The position numbers were made by a program, and so were the translations under genes. Below the pieces are notes generated by a model. That model made no database searches. It was not told the DNA's origin and saw nothing but the letters and a program-made list of their open reading frames with translations. From NCBI RefSeq assembly GCF_000384375.1, contig NZ_ARVX01000001.1:1736001-1800000 (forward strand): DNA of 64,000 nucleotides, in the 5' to 3' direction. Source of the DNA: Methylotenera versatilis 79 (lineage in GTDB: Bacteria > Pseudomonadota > Gammaproteobacteria > Burkholderiales > Methylophilaceae). Below are positions 1 to 9,036 of the stretch, piece after piece (positions within the stretch are counted from its first letter, which is position 1; every line of letters starts with the position of its first letter).

Positions 1-1
1 A

Positions 2-85
2 AGCTTTAGCGACAAAGTGAATAAAGAGCTGCAATTTGAAAAAGTGGGTAGTCAATATCAAATTGTGCGTGAGCTGGTGAATTAA
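2..85 (+). CDS. C-terminal end of an unidentified protein (partial)
   Basis: An open frame enters from the left edge and ends at a TAA at 83-85, giving 27 residues rich in charged and polar amino acids and ending in ELVN. It is followed about 45 bases later by a strong terminator, which supports its being the true end of a gene. Too little is visible to name a family. Confidence 0.6.
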   Translation, partial: SFSDKVNKELQFEKVGSQYQIVRELVN

Positions 86-130
86 GTAACTTGATTAAAA
101 TTAATACATAATTATTCGTCTGTTTAAAAA

Positions 131-165
131 AGCACATTACCTATCAAGGTAATGTGCTTTTTTTA
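131..165 (+). terminator. Rho-independent terminator after the partial gene
   Basis: A perfect 12-bp stem (131-142 with 147-158) encloses a four-base loop and is followed directly by a run of seven T. It closes the upstream transcription unit and separates it from the two-partner secretion operon. Confidence 0.9.
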
Positions 166-285
166 TTGGTTAAGTATTGATCAGCAGTGGCATGTAATTT
201 GCATATATGCCAGCAGAGTGACAGTTTTCAGACAGTTAACTGTTTGTTTTTTGTTGTTAATAAGAATTTTATTGAGGTTTTTGCT

Positions 286-3200
286 ATGAATCATTGCTAT
301 CGTTTAGTGTTTAATAAGTCATCTCAAGTATGGCAAGTAGTATCTGAAATTGCCAAGTCACACAGCAAATCAGCCGCTGTTGTGTTGTTGCCACTATTCA
401 GTTTATTGCCGAATATGAGCGCTTGGGCCGACCCAGCATTAAACGCGTTGCCGACTGGTGGGCAGGTGATTTCAGGGCAATCTGCGATTACGCTAAACGG
501 TAATCAATTAAACATTGTACAAGGTACGCAAAAATCGATTATCAATTGGAATACTTATAACATTGGCGCCAATGCGCAAGTGACTTATGTGCAGCCAAAT
601 GCCAACGCTATTTCATTGAATCGTGTCGTATCAAATAATCCAAGTGAGATTTTTGGTAAGTTAAATGCCAATGGTCAAGTATGGTTGATTAACCCTAACG
701 GCGTGCTATTTGGCAAAAATGCGCAAGTGAATGTGGGCGGTATTGTCGCAACCACTTTAAATATTGCGGATGATGATTTTTTAAATGGCAAATATCAGTT
801 TACCGGTAATGCTGGCAGCATCATCAATATGGGCAATATCGTTGCCAACAGTGGCGGTTACGTGGCTATGCTAGCGCCAGAAGTACGCAATGAAGGTGTC
901 ATCTCAGCCATGCAAGGCACGGTTGCAATGGCCGCCGGTAATGCAATAACGCTAGATTTTAACGGTAATGGTTTGATTAATGTGCAAGTGGATAGCGCCA
1001 GTGTGAATACACTGGTTGAGAATAAGCATTTGATTCAAGTGGGCAACGGACAGGTGCTGATGAGCACAAAAGCGGCCGATGGGTTAATCACCTCAGTGAT
1101 TAACAATACCGGCAAAATTGAAGCGAATAGCATGGTAAGCGATGGCGGTGTGATTCGTTTAACGGGCGCTAAAACTGTCATCAATAGTGGCGAGATTTCG
1201 GCAACTTCTGCTACTCAAAAAGGCGGTACAGTACATTTGCTGGGTGACAATGTTGGTATGTTTAACACAAGCAGCGTGAATGTCTCAGGTAAAACAGGCG
1301 GCGGTACGATTTTAGTGGGCGGCGATTACCAAGGTAAAAACGCCAATATCCAAAATGCGACTAAAACGTTTGTGCATAAAGATGCGCAATTAATCGCTGA
1401 TGCCACCGAAAACGGTGATGGCGGCAAAGTGATTGTATGGGCAAATGACATTACCCGTTACTACGGTAGCGTTTCGGCAAAAGGCGGTGTGGTTTCAGGC
1501 AGCGGCGGTTTCGTTGAAATTTCTGGCAAACGTTTGCTTAACTTTTTCGGTAATGTGGATTTAAGTGCTGCGAATGGCGTGGGTGGCAATTTGTTGCTAG
1601 ACCCAACTAACATTACGCTTAGCAATGCTGACTTTGAAAATACAGCGGGTTTCAATCCAAACGTCGACAATACAGAAGCTTTCGCTGACGATAATGGCTT
1701 AAATAGCATTTTTGATGTCCGCGCAAATGGTAGCTTTTCAGGCATCACAGCGGGTAGCACGATTACCTTGCAAGCCACCAATGATATTACTGTTGCAGAT
1801 GTTTTTAATGTCGCTACAGCTACAGGTTCAGCTAATAATAGCCTAGTGTTAGAAGCCAACAATAATATTAATGTAAATGCGGCGTTAACTTTAGATGGCA
1901 CAGGCGCATTAACTTTAAGAGCCGATGCGGATAATAGTGGTGTAGGTAATTTAGCCATAAATGCGGCAATTATGACCAATAGTGGCGGCGTAAGTTTGTC
2001 TGGTGCAAATGTTAGCAGTACAGCAGCGGGCACGATTAATACAACTGGCGTTGCAGGTGGAAATGGCGGCAATGTTAGCATCGCCGCAACAGCTGCGATT
2101 AATCTTTTAGGCGCTATTACCACTTCAGGTGGTGCACCATTGGCAGGCGTTGCAGGGGGCAGTGCGGGTAATGTGACGCTGACTGCTGGCAATACTGTTA
2201 CTGTAGATGCTATTACAGCCAATGGTAGCAATGGCGGTGCTGCCAATCAAAACGGTGGTAATGCTGGCATTGTCAATATTGTCGCCAATAAAGGCATAAC
2301 GACTAAATCTATCACTGCTATTGGTGGAGATGCATCTAACACGAATGGCAATGGAGGTCGCTCAGGTACGATTGTTATTGCCAATCAAAATGGAGCAAGT
2401 GCGGCTACTAATAATATATCGATAGATGGTACATTAAAGATTAGTGCAGGCAGGGCTTCTGGCTCAGGTATTGGTGGAAACGCTAGTAATATCTCAATCA
2501 GTAATCAAGCAAATCTAGGAAGTATTACTACTGTAAATTTAGATACTAAAGGACTTCAAACAACCAATAGTGGCAATATCAATATCGCCTCTGCGGGGGA
2601 TGTCACGGTAAATGGCACTATTGATACCAGTCCAGCGAACTCTCCAGGCACAAAGCCGGGCAGCAATGCAGGTAATATCACGATTGTAGGGGTAAATCGT
2701 GTTGTTAGTGGTGCAATAACAGCGAATGGAAGTTTGTCAGTTGGTTCAAATCAAGCAGGTGGTAATGCCGGTGTTGTTTCTATTACCGGAACAGGAACAC
2801 TTGCTACTGCAGCTATAAGTGCGCACACAGGCAATGCAACTGGTACCGGCGCTGGTGGCTTGGCAGGTAGTATCACTTTGGGCGGAACTAGTATAACTAC
2901 AGCCGCTATAGATACTTCACCTGGCACGAATGGTGCGGGTGGCAATGTCAATATCAACACAATAGGTAGTGGTAACTCAACTGTTGCATCAATCAACGCA
3001 AACAATCTTGGCGCAATCACTATCAATAATACGGACACACTAACTGTCAGCGGTGTAATTTCTGGCACAGGTACCTCAGTGACTAAAGCGGGCGCTGGGA
3101 CACTAATATACGCTGGAGATAATACTTACACAGGTGGCACAGTTGTTAATGCAGGTATTTTTCAAGTAGGTAATGGCGCAACGAGTGGGTCTCTAGTGAC

Positions 3201-5838
3201 TGATGGCGGTATTGTCAATAATGCGACTGTAGTATTTAACCGGACTGACGTACATAGTTATGGCGGTGTCATTAGTGGTACTGGTGCTGTAGAAAAAGAT
3301 GGTACTGGTGTATTTTCATTGACTGGTAGCAATACCAATGAAGGTGACACTAATATTAAGGCGGGTACATTAAAGAGTAGTAGCGCTATCAGTAATGTTA
3401 GCACGGTGAATATTTCATCTGGCGCAACCTTAGATTTAAATAATCAAAGCGAAATTGTGGGAGCAATTGCAGGTATGGGCAATATTGTGATGGGTACCGC
3501 CACCTTAACCTCTGGCGGCAATAATACATCTACTACATTTTCTGGCGTAATAAGCGGCACGGCTGGTAATTTTAATAAAACAGGCACAGGCACACTAACC
3601 TTAAGCGGCAATAATACTTACACTGGCGTGACCAATGTGCAAGGTGGTACTTTGACTGCAGCGCACGCAAACGCGTTGGGTGCTACAACAGGCGGCACCA
3701 GTGTTGCCAGTGGCGCAGTACTTAATGTGAATAATGTGACTTTAGCGGCAGAAGCAATTACTTTAGCCAATACAGCGGCATTGACAGGCACTGATGCAGC
3801 AATAGTTACTGGCAATGTGTCTGCAGGCAACAATAGCAAAATTGGCACAACATCTGCTGCGTCCACTTTAACCATCAATGGCGTATTAACTTCAGCCGTT
3901 AATAACACATTGGAAGTTATTGGAGCAGGCAGTGTGCTTGCAACTAATGCAACCAATGATTTGGATATCGTCAAAATCACCAGCGCAAAAGATGTGACTT
4001 TGCGCGATGTAAATAGTATGAGTTTTTCAGCTGTAGGATCTAATTTGACAGGCAACCTAACAGCGACTGCTGCTAATAATATTACCGTAAATGGCACGAT
4101 TACTAGTACAACGGGTGATATTCTATTAACCAGTGATACATTCACTAATGGTGCTGGTGCAAACGCACTAACGGCAATAGCAGGTCGCTGGGTTGTTCAT
4201 ACAAGCGCGCTTGATAATAATACTTTCGGTTCATTAAATAGTGGTAATCAAGCAATATATGGGCGTACGTTGGGAGTGGCGACCGCTGAAACTGGTAATC
4301 GCTATGTGTTCGTACAAAGCCCAACTTTAGATATTACCTCAACAGATCAAACTAAAACTTATGGCCAAGATGCTGCAGCCTTAGTTGCTAATGCTTATAC
4401 AACCGCTGGTTTTATTGATGCAGCAGCTTATGGCAATGTGTTCACGCAAGATACTGTGGCTAATTCGCTCACCGGTTCCGCTACTTCTGCAGGTTCAGCA
4501 ATTGAAAGCAATGTGGGTGTTTCTGCAATTAATGTTACACCGATTACGGCCACAAATGGATACACGCTGGTTAAGTCGAGCACGGGTAATTTAACGGTAA
4601 ATGCAGCTGTGATCAACTTAGCTGGCACGCGTGTTTATGATGCCACGACAGATTTTGATGTTAGCGCATTTGGCACATTGAATGGAGTTAATGGGGAAAC
4701 GCTGAATTTAACTGGCACAGGCTCTGTCGCCAGTAAAAATGTCGGAGTCCAGACATTGGATTTAGATAGTCTAGCACTTGCTGATAGTAGTAATGGTCTG
4801 GCTTCAAACTACACCTTAGTAACAGGCACACACACGGGCACAATTACCAAGGCTGCACTTAACCTTAATGCAGTAACAGATGCCAAAACTTATGATGGTA
4901 ATACTTACTCAAGTGGATCGGTAGCGACTGTTGGCTTAGTAGGAGGTGATACGATTGCCAGTTTAAGTCAAAGTTATGCCAGTAAAAATGTATTGGGCTC
5001 AGGCGGCAGCACGTTAAATGTGAATGCAAGTTATGTAATTGATGATGGTAATAACGGCGGTAATTATGAAGTGGTTGTTGCCACAGCTACTGGAACCATC
5101 ACGGCAGCTACACTTAGCCTGAATGCCGTAACCGATACAAAAATCTATGATGGAAATACAGCTTCTGGTGGGGCAGTGACTATAAATGGCTTGGTGACTG
5201 GCGATGCTGTAACTGGCCTAACTCAAAGTTTCTCAAGTAAAAACGTGTTGGGCATTAACGGTAGCACTCTCAGTATAAATGCAGGCTACACTGTTAACGA
5301 TGGAAATAACGGCAATAATTACAGCATCACCACTAGCGCTGAACAAGGCACGATTACACCAGCGGCTTTGAGTATTACAGCCAATAATTCGACCAAAGTA
5401 CAAGGTGATATTAATCCCGCCTTTAGTAGTAGCTTTGCAGGTTTTGTGGGGGGCGAAACAAGTGCGGTGTTGAATGGAACATTAGACTATACAACACTTG
5501 CAGACGCTGCTTTTCCAACTGGAACTTACGCTGTTACACCATTTGGAGTGACTGCTGATAATTATAGTATCAGCTTTGTGGATGGCGTATTAGTGGTTAC
5601 TGCGTTTGCGGAGCCTGTTATTTCAGAGGCTTTTAGTGGCAATATCAGCGTGTTCAATAATGCTACCACTCGCCCAGAGCAAGTCGTACAAATTTGCGGT
5701 CAAACTGGCGGTGGCACAGCAATGATAAACGGGCTTGATGCCTTTGGTGTAGATGAGGTAGACTACCAGCCATCAATCAGCCAACCTACAGTAGGTGGCG
5801 TGGTGGCAAATGCACTAGTGGGGTCATCATGCTCATAG
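286..5838 (+). CDS. Two-partner secretion exoprotein (TpsA, filamentous haemagglutinin-like)
   Basis: A large secreted protein of 1850 aa, expected to be exported through the partner TpsB at the cell surface. I chose the ATG at 286 because it is preceded by a GAGG ribosome site and opens with an extended signal peptide (MNHCYRLVFN, residues 1-24) typical of TpsA proteins; the longer frame back to 187 starts with GTG and adds 33 unlikely residues. A signal peptide ends near AWA (residue 47). The TPS/haemagglutination activity domain covers about residues 55-170 and contains the hallmark NPNGVLFG (137-144). A long Gly/Asn/Thr-rich beta-helix follows, with passenger-type repeats of the GNNTYTG kind (about 3110-3200 and 3600-3660). 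The C-terminal third carries YDG and MBG-type repeats. No CDI-type toxin end is visible. A role in adhesion or biofilm is inference. Confidence 0.9.
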   Translation: MNHCYRLVFNKSSQVWQVVSEIAKSHSKSAAVVLLPLFSLLPNMSAWADPALNALPTGGQVISGQSAITLNGNQLNIVQGTQKSIINWNTYNIGANAQVTYVQPNANAISLNRVVSNNPSEIFGKLNANGQVWLINPNGVLFGKNAQVNVGGIVATTLNIADDDFLNGKYQFTGNAGSIINMGNIVANSGGYVAMLAPEVRNEGVISAMQGTVAMAAGNAITLDFNGNGLINVQVDSASVNTLVENKHLIQVGNGQVLMSTKAADGLITSVINNTGKIEANSMVSDGGVIRLTGAKTVINSGEISATSATQKGGTVHLLGDNVGMFNTSSVNVSGKTGGGTILVGGDYQGKNANIQNATKTFVHKDAQLIADATENGDGGKVIVWANDITRYYGSVSAKGGVVSGSGGFVEISGKRLLNFFGNVDLSAANGVGGNLLLDPTNITLSNADFENTAGFNPNVDNTEAFADDNGLNSIFDVRANGSFSGITAGSTITLQATNDITVADVFNVATATGSANNSLVLEANNNINVNAALTLDGTGALTLRADADNSGVGNLAINAAIMTNSGGVSLSGANVSSTAAGTINTTGVAGGNGGNVSIAATAAINLLGAITTSGGAPLAGVAGGSAGNVTLTAGNTVTVDAITANGSNGGAANQNGGNAGIVNIVANKGITTKSITAIGGDASNTNGNGGRSGTIVIANQNGASAATNNISIDGTLKISAGRASGSGIGGNASNISISNQANLGSITTVNLDTKGLQTTNSGNINIASAGDVTVNGTIDTSPANSPGTKPGSNAGNITIVGVNRVVSGAITANGSLSVGSNQAGGNAGVVSITGTGTLATAAISAHTGNATGTGAGGLAGSITLGGTSITTAAIDTSPGTNGAGGNVNINTIGSGNSTVASINANNLGAITINNTDTLTVSGVISGTGTSVTKAGAGTLIYAGDNTYTGGTVVNAGIFQVGNGATSGSLVTDGGIVNNATVVFNRTDVHSYGGVISGTGAVEKDGTGVFSLTGSNTNEGDTNIKAGTLKSSSAISNVSTVNISSGATLDLNNQSEIVGAIAGMGNIVMGTATLTSGGNNTSTTFSGVISGTAGNFNKTGTGTLTLSGNNTYTGVTNVQGGTLTAAHANALGATTGGTSVASGAVLNVNNVTLAAEAITLANTAALTGTDAAIVTGNVSAGNNSKIGTTSAASTLTINGVLTSAVNNTLEVIGAGSVLATNATNDLDIVKITSAKDVTLRDVNSMSFSAVGSNLTGNLTATAANNITVNGTITSTTGDILLTSDTFTNGAGANALTAIAGRWVVHTSALDNNTFGSLNSGNQAIYGRTLGVATAETGNRYVFVQSPTLDITSTDQTKTYGQDAAALVANAYTTAGFIDAAAYGNVFTQDTVANSLTGSATSAGSAIESNVGVSAINVTPITATNGYTLVKSSTGNLTVNAAVINLAGTRVYDATTDFDVSAFGTLNGVNGETLNLTGTGSVASKNVGVQTLDLDSLALADSSNGLASNYTLVTGTHTGTITKAALNLNAVTDAKTYDGNTYSSGSVATVGLVGGDTIASLSQSYASKNVLGSGGSTLNVNASYVIDDGNNGGNYEVVVATATGTITAATLSLNAVTDTKIYDGNTASGGAVTINGLVTGDAVTGLTQSFSSKNVLGINGSTLSINAGYTVNDGNNGNNYSITTSAEQGTITPAALSITANNSTKVQGDINPAFSSSFAGFVGGETSAVLNGTLDYTTLADAAFPTGTYAVTPFGVTADNYSISFVDGVLVVTAFAEPVISEAFSGNISVFNNATTRPEQVVQICGQTGGGTAMINGLDAFGVDEVDYQPSISQPTVGGVVANALVGSSCS
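4850..5358 (+). repeat. Tandem YDG-type protein repeats within tpsA
   Basis: Two consecutive repeats of about 83 codons each contain the cores LNAVTD.K.YDGNT, SKNVLG and DGNNG.NY and end in GTIT. A more divergent copy (RVYDATTDF) lies just upstream at about 4610-4850, and an MBG-like segment (ITANNSTKVQGD) follows. They extend the surface stalk of the exoprotein. Confidence 0.7.
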
Positions 5839-5847
5839 TTCTAATTT

Positions 5848-7578
5848 ATGAAAAATATAACTAAAAGTCACAAAGCATCATTTAAACCGCTCATTTTAAG
5901 TGCTTTATTATTAACTATTTTTCAAACAAATCAGCTGTATGCTGCACCAGCGATTGACTCTGGCAGCATACAACGTGATATTAAAAATTTAAATAGCCCA
6001 AATTTGCCGCCACCGCCACCAACTGCGGAGCCAATCCAGGCTACACCAAAATCTGATACTGCAATTTCAGTAAAAGTGACTGGCTTTCAATTCGTGGGTG
6101 CTAAGCTGTTGCCAGATAGCGTTTTGCAAGCGGAAGTGCAATCGTATATTGGACAAACTTTAGACTACGACGCATTAACCAAAGTCGCACAAAGAATCAG
6201 TCAGTTGTATCAGCAAAATGGTTGGTTGGCTAAAGTATATTTACCACCGCAAGATATTCAAAACGGCTTGGTGACTATTGAGATTAATGAAGCTAAGCTG
6301 GGCGAAGTGCGTACTAATAGCGATGCTACATCACGCTTAAACCCAAAATTGGCTACTGGCATGGTAGCAAACGTTCAGCGAAAAGGTGAGCCCTTAAGTA
6401 GTCAGGCGTTAGAGCGTGCCTTGTTGTTGATTAACGACACGCCAGGGTTTAGCGCACAAGCGACATTATCATCAGGCGCACAAACGAGTGAAACCGATGT
6501 GACAGTTAACTTGGTAGATACGCCACTATTTAACGCACGTGTTTGGGCAGATAATTACGGTTCAAGATTATTAGGTAAAGCACGTCTAAACGGTTTGGTC
6601 AGTTTTAACAACTTAACTGGTTGGGGTGATCAATTAATGGTGAATGCCCTAGCGAGCAAGGGCGTTGAATACGTTCAAGGCGCATATGAATTTCCAGTGG
6701 GTTATGCAGGTACGCGCGTTCAATTAGCGGGTTCGGTTTCTAACTATGAAGTGAGTGGTGGCGGTTTAAGCGCACTTAGCCCAGAAGGCGAGTCTTACTC
6801 TTATCGCGCAACGGTCAAACATCCATTGCTTCGCAGCCGCTACAGCAATCTCGCTATTCAAGGCACTGCAGAATCCTTTAGCAGTAAAGATGATGTACTG
6901 GGTTTAGAGGTTTCTGATAAAGACTATCGTGCACTTACAGTTGGTTTAAGAGGTGATCACAGCGATAGCTTCGGCTTGGGTGGTACGTTTTGGGGCGGCG
7001 TAAGTTTGACCGCAGGTGATTTAGATTTATCAGGCAATCGCGCTGAATTAGCTGCGGACAGATTAACCCGAAAATCGGACGGACATTACAATAAATTTAA
7101 TTTCTATCTTGGCCGTCAGCAAATATTGGGTGAAAAGCTCACTGCAAAAGCGTTATTTTCTGGTCAACTAGCCGATGCTAATTTGGGTGGATATGAGAAG
7201 TTCTCACTCGGTGGCCCAGTGGGCTTGGCTGGATTTACAGTGGGTGAAGCAGCAGCAGACCAAGGTTGGATGGTTAATCTAGAAACCAAGTATGCAATTA
7301 CACCGCAATTTAGCGCCAGTTTATTGGGTGATGCTGGTGGTGTCTGTCAGTTTAAAAATACTTTCGCAGGTTTTGATGCAGGCAATCCAAAATTTAAAAA
7401 TTGCTATCAATTGGCAAGTGTGGGTTTCGGGTTCGGCTACACCAACCAATATCTTGATGCAAAATTAAGTTATGGCCGTCAAATTACAGGTAATCGTGGT
7501 TTAGATAGCAATGGAAACGACACTGAAGGTGAAGACAGCAAGCATCAACTTTGGCTGCAAGTAGGCAGCAGTTTTTAA
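5848..7578 (+). CDS. Two-partner secretion outer-membrane transporter (TpsB, ShlB/FhaC family)
   Basis: A 576-residue outer-membrane protein that should recognise the TPS domain of the upstream exoprotein and move it across the outer membrane. It starts nine bases after the tpsA stop, so the two genes form an operon. The N-terminus has a signal peptide (cleavage near LYAAPA, about residue 33), then a proline-rich linker (about 52-58). A POTRA_2 domain (about 72-148) follows, with a second POTRA-like region to about 215. The rest is a ShlB-type 16-strand beta barrel ending in phenylalanine (VGSSF), as expected for BAM-assembled proteins. The size fits the family (550-600 aa). No strong ribosome site precedes the ATG, so translational coupling to tpsA is likely. 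Confidence 0.93.
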   Translation: MKNITKSHKASFKPLILSALLLTIFQTNQLYAAPAIDSGSIQRDIKNLNSPNLPPPPPTAEPIQATPKSDTAISVKVTGFQFVGAKLLPDSVLQAEVQSYIGQTLDYDALTKVAQRISQLYQQNGWLAKVYLPPQDIQNGLVTIEINEAKLGEVRTNSDATSRLNPKLATGMVANVQRKGEPLSSQALERALLLINDTPGFSAQATLSSGAQTSETDVTVNLVDTPLFNARVWADNYGSRLLGKARLNGLVSFNNLTGWGDQLMVNALASKGVEYVQGAYEFPVGYAGTRVQLAGSVSNYEVSGGGLSALSPEGESYSYRATVKHPLLRSRYSNLAIQGTAESFSSKDDVLGLEVSDKDYRALTVGLRGDHSDSFGLGGTFWGGVSLTAGDLDLSGNRAELAADRLTRKSDGHYNKFNFYLGRQQILGEKLTAKALFSGQLADANLGGYEKFSLGGPVGLAGFTVGEAAADQGWMVNLETKYAITPQFSASLLGDAGGVCQFKNTFAGFDAGNPKFKNCYQLASVGFGFGYTNQYLDAKLSYGRQITGNRGLDSNGNDTEGEDSKHQLWLQVGSSF

Positions 7579-7634
7579 CCAACCCGGTTTTGTATAGATT
7601 TAACTGGATTTGAAGCGATTATATTCAAATTATT

Positions 7635-7675
7635 TTGACAAAGTTTAGTCAAAATTAGCCTAACGATGTTAGAAT
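7635..7675 (+). promoter_or_regulatory. Possible promoter for tRNA-Leu
   Basis: TTGACA at 7635-7640 and TAGAAT at 7670-7675 resemble sigma-70 elements, but they are 29 bases apart. The -10-like hexamer would have to pair with a weaker -35 around 7645-7651. Placement upstream of the tRNA (7708) is sensible; the assignment is tentative. Confidence 0.3.
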
Positions 7676-7707
7676 ACGCTCCGCAACAAATTCAGTAGTA
7701 ATCATCC

Positions 7708-7794
7708 GCCCGGGTGGTGAAATTGGTAGACACAAGAGACTTAAAATCTCTCGACTTTACGGTCGTGCCGGTTCGATTCCGGCTCCGGGCACCA
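7708..7794 (+). tRNA. tRNA-Leu (anticodon UAA)
   Basis: An 87-nt cloverleaf of class II size. The acceptor stem GCCCGGG pairs with TCCGGGC with one G-U, the anticodon stem AGAGA/TCTCT carries the loop CTTAAAA (anticodon TAA), a long variable arm is present, the T arm is GCCGG-TTCGATT-CCGGC, and the CCA end is encoded. It lies just after the two-partner secretion operon. Confidence 0.95.
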
Positions 7795-7880
7795 GCTTTA
7801 AATTCACAACAAATTTCGATTTAAATTTCCCCGTTTTTAGGGCATTAACTTAAGTCGATAATCTCACATAAAAATTATCT

Positions 7881-8135
7881 TTAAGCTTTGCAAGCCACGC
7901 TGACTTCGCGGCGTTGAATCGTATAATTTTCTAATTGGTCAGATATGTAGAATCCTTTTGGACAAATTGCCAGCGCTTCTTGTCTACATTCATTCCAAGT
8001 AGAAAATCCACTACAGGTGAGCGTTGTCCATTCGTAAGAGTCTAAATTAGCTACTTTAGGATTTTGCGCGCAGCCTGCCAGCAATAACAATCCTACAGCT
8101 ACTAAGCTAGCATTTACTAAATTTTTTCTTATCAT
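7881..8135 (-). CDS. Small hypothetical lipoprotein
   Basis: An 84-residue protein of unknown function. I chose the ATG at 8135 because AGGAG lies eight bases upstream; the longer frame to 8159 begins with TTG. The N-terminus is a lipoprotein signal (MIRKNLVN, a hydrophobic stretch, then LLAGC as lipobox), so the mature protein should begin with a lipidated cysteine. The mature part contains four further cysteines (TCSGF, ECRQE, ICPKG, VACKA), suggesting two disulfides in the periplasm. It stands alone between tRNA-Leu and the peroxiredoxin gene. Confidence 0.75.
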   Translation of the reverse strand: MIRKNLVNASLVAVGLLLLAGCAQNPKVANLDSYEWTTLTCSGFSTWNECRQEALAICPKGFYISDQLENYTIQRREVSVACKA

Positions 8136-8212
8136 CTTTGTTGCTCCTAAAATATCCAAAAAATATAGCTCAATATAAAGTTATACGTTATTTAATCTAT
8201 TTTAGATTTAAG

Positions 8213-8746
8213 TTATTTTAGTTTCGTTAAATCATCAATAATTTCTTGAGAGTGTTTTGAGGTATCAACGTTTAAATAGATTTTTTCTAATTTTCCAGCT
8301 GGATTAATTAGAAAGGTATAGCGTTTGGCAATTTTAATAAATCCTAAATTGGTGAGTGCATTGTAGGCTTCGGCTACATTGCCATTTTCATCGCTCAGTA
8401 GCGGAAATGGCAGGTGATATTTTTTTGCAAACTCTGCGTGGCTACGACCATCATCAACGCTAATGCCGACCACTTTTGCCCCTAGTTTTTCTAGTTTAGG
8501 TAAATCATCTCTAAATTCACAAGCCTCTTTGGTGCAACCTGGGGTGTCATCTTTAGGATAAAAATACAGCACTAAATATTGCCCGGCGTAATCAGATAAA
8601 TGATGCGTTTTACCCTCTGCATCATTTAAGGTGAAGCTAGGCGCAGTGTCACCAACTTTCAAATTGTTAGATGCGTTTGAATAATGGCGATAGCCAAAAA
8701 ATGCCAATATCAACACTGCCGTATAAAAGAGTAATTTAAGCATCAT
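8213..8746 (-). CDS. Bcp-type thiol peroxidase with N-terminal membrane anchor
   Basis: An atypical two-cysteine peroxiredoxin of the AhpC/TSA superfamily, Bcp subfamily, which reduces hydrogen peroxide and organic hydroperoxides. The catalytic motif DDTPGCTKEAC puts the peroxidatic cysteine at residue 71 and a resolving cysteine at 76, the classical CxxxxC spacing of Bcp. It is 177 aa rather than the usual 150-160, because residues 3-18 form a hydrophobic segment before the fold begins near residue 28. The enzyme is therefore probably tethered to the inner membrane and may face the periplasm. Two adjacent ATGs (8746 and 8743) are possible starts; neither has a good ribosome site. Confidence 0.9.
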   Translation of the reverse strand: MMLKLLFYTAVLILAFFGYRHYSNASNNLKVGDTAPSFTLNDAEGKTHHLSDYAGQYLVLYFYPKDDTPGCTKEACEFRDDLPKLEKLGAKVVGISVDDGRSHAEFAKKYHLPFPLLSDENGNVAEAYNALTNLGFIKIAKRYTFLINPAGKLEKIYLNVDTSKHSQEIIDDLTKLK

Positions 8747-8807
8747 GGTATTTGTTTGAATATTTAATAAGTGTTTGTGTGCAAAATCGACAATAAGTTT
8801 ATGTTAA

Positions 8808-8834
8808 CACTGGAATAACTTTATGTTACCAGTG
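8808..8834. repeat. Inverted repeat upstream of tRNA-Arg
   Basis: CACTGG (8808-8813) pairs with CCAGTG (8829-8834), and an inner TAAC/GTTA pair extends the stem after a two-base bulge. The same stretch also carries a near direct repeat of TTTATGTTA. It lies between the divergent peroxiredoxin gene and tRNA-Arg; its role is unknown. Confidence 0.45.
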
Positions 8835-8878
8835 CACGATAAGGATTGAATTGTGAGAAAATGCTAACTTGCAGATTC

Positions 8879-8954
8879 GCCCCCGTAGCTCAGTGGATAG
8901 AGCATCCCCCTCCTAAGGGGAGGGTCACACGTTCGATTCGTGTCGGGGGCGCCA
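8879..8954 (+). tRNA. tRNA-Arg (anticodon CCU)
   Basis: A 76-nt cloverleaf. The acceptor stem GCCCCCG pairs with CGGGGGC, the D arm GCTC/GAGC is intact, the anticodon stem TCCCC/GGGGA holds the loop CTCCTAA (anticodon CCT), the T arm is ACACG-TTCGATT-CGTGT, and the discriminator G and CCA are encoded. Confidence 0.95.
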
Positions 8955-9036
8955 ATTGACGGGGTTTTGTATAGCGCTTAGCGCTTTTCCGCGCTTGCCA
9001 TTTTATTAATGAACAAGCCGAATAGCTAACTTAAAC

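Noticed and set aside
1461-2246. Long minus-strand open frames opposite tpsA
   Set aside because: They mirror the low-complexity Gly/Asn/Thr codons of the exoprotein, are Pro/Leu/Ala-rich without any motif, and have no ribosome site.
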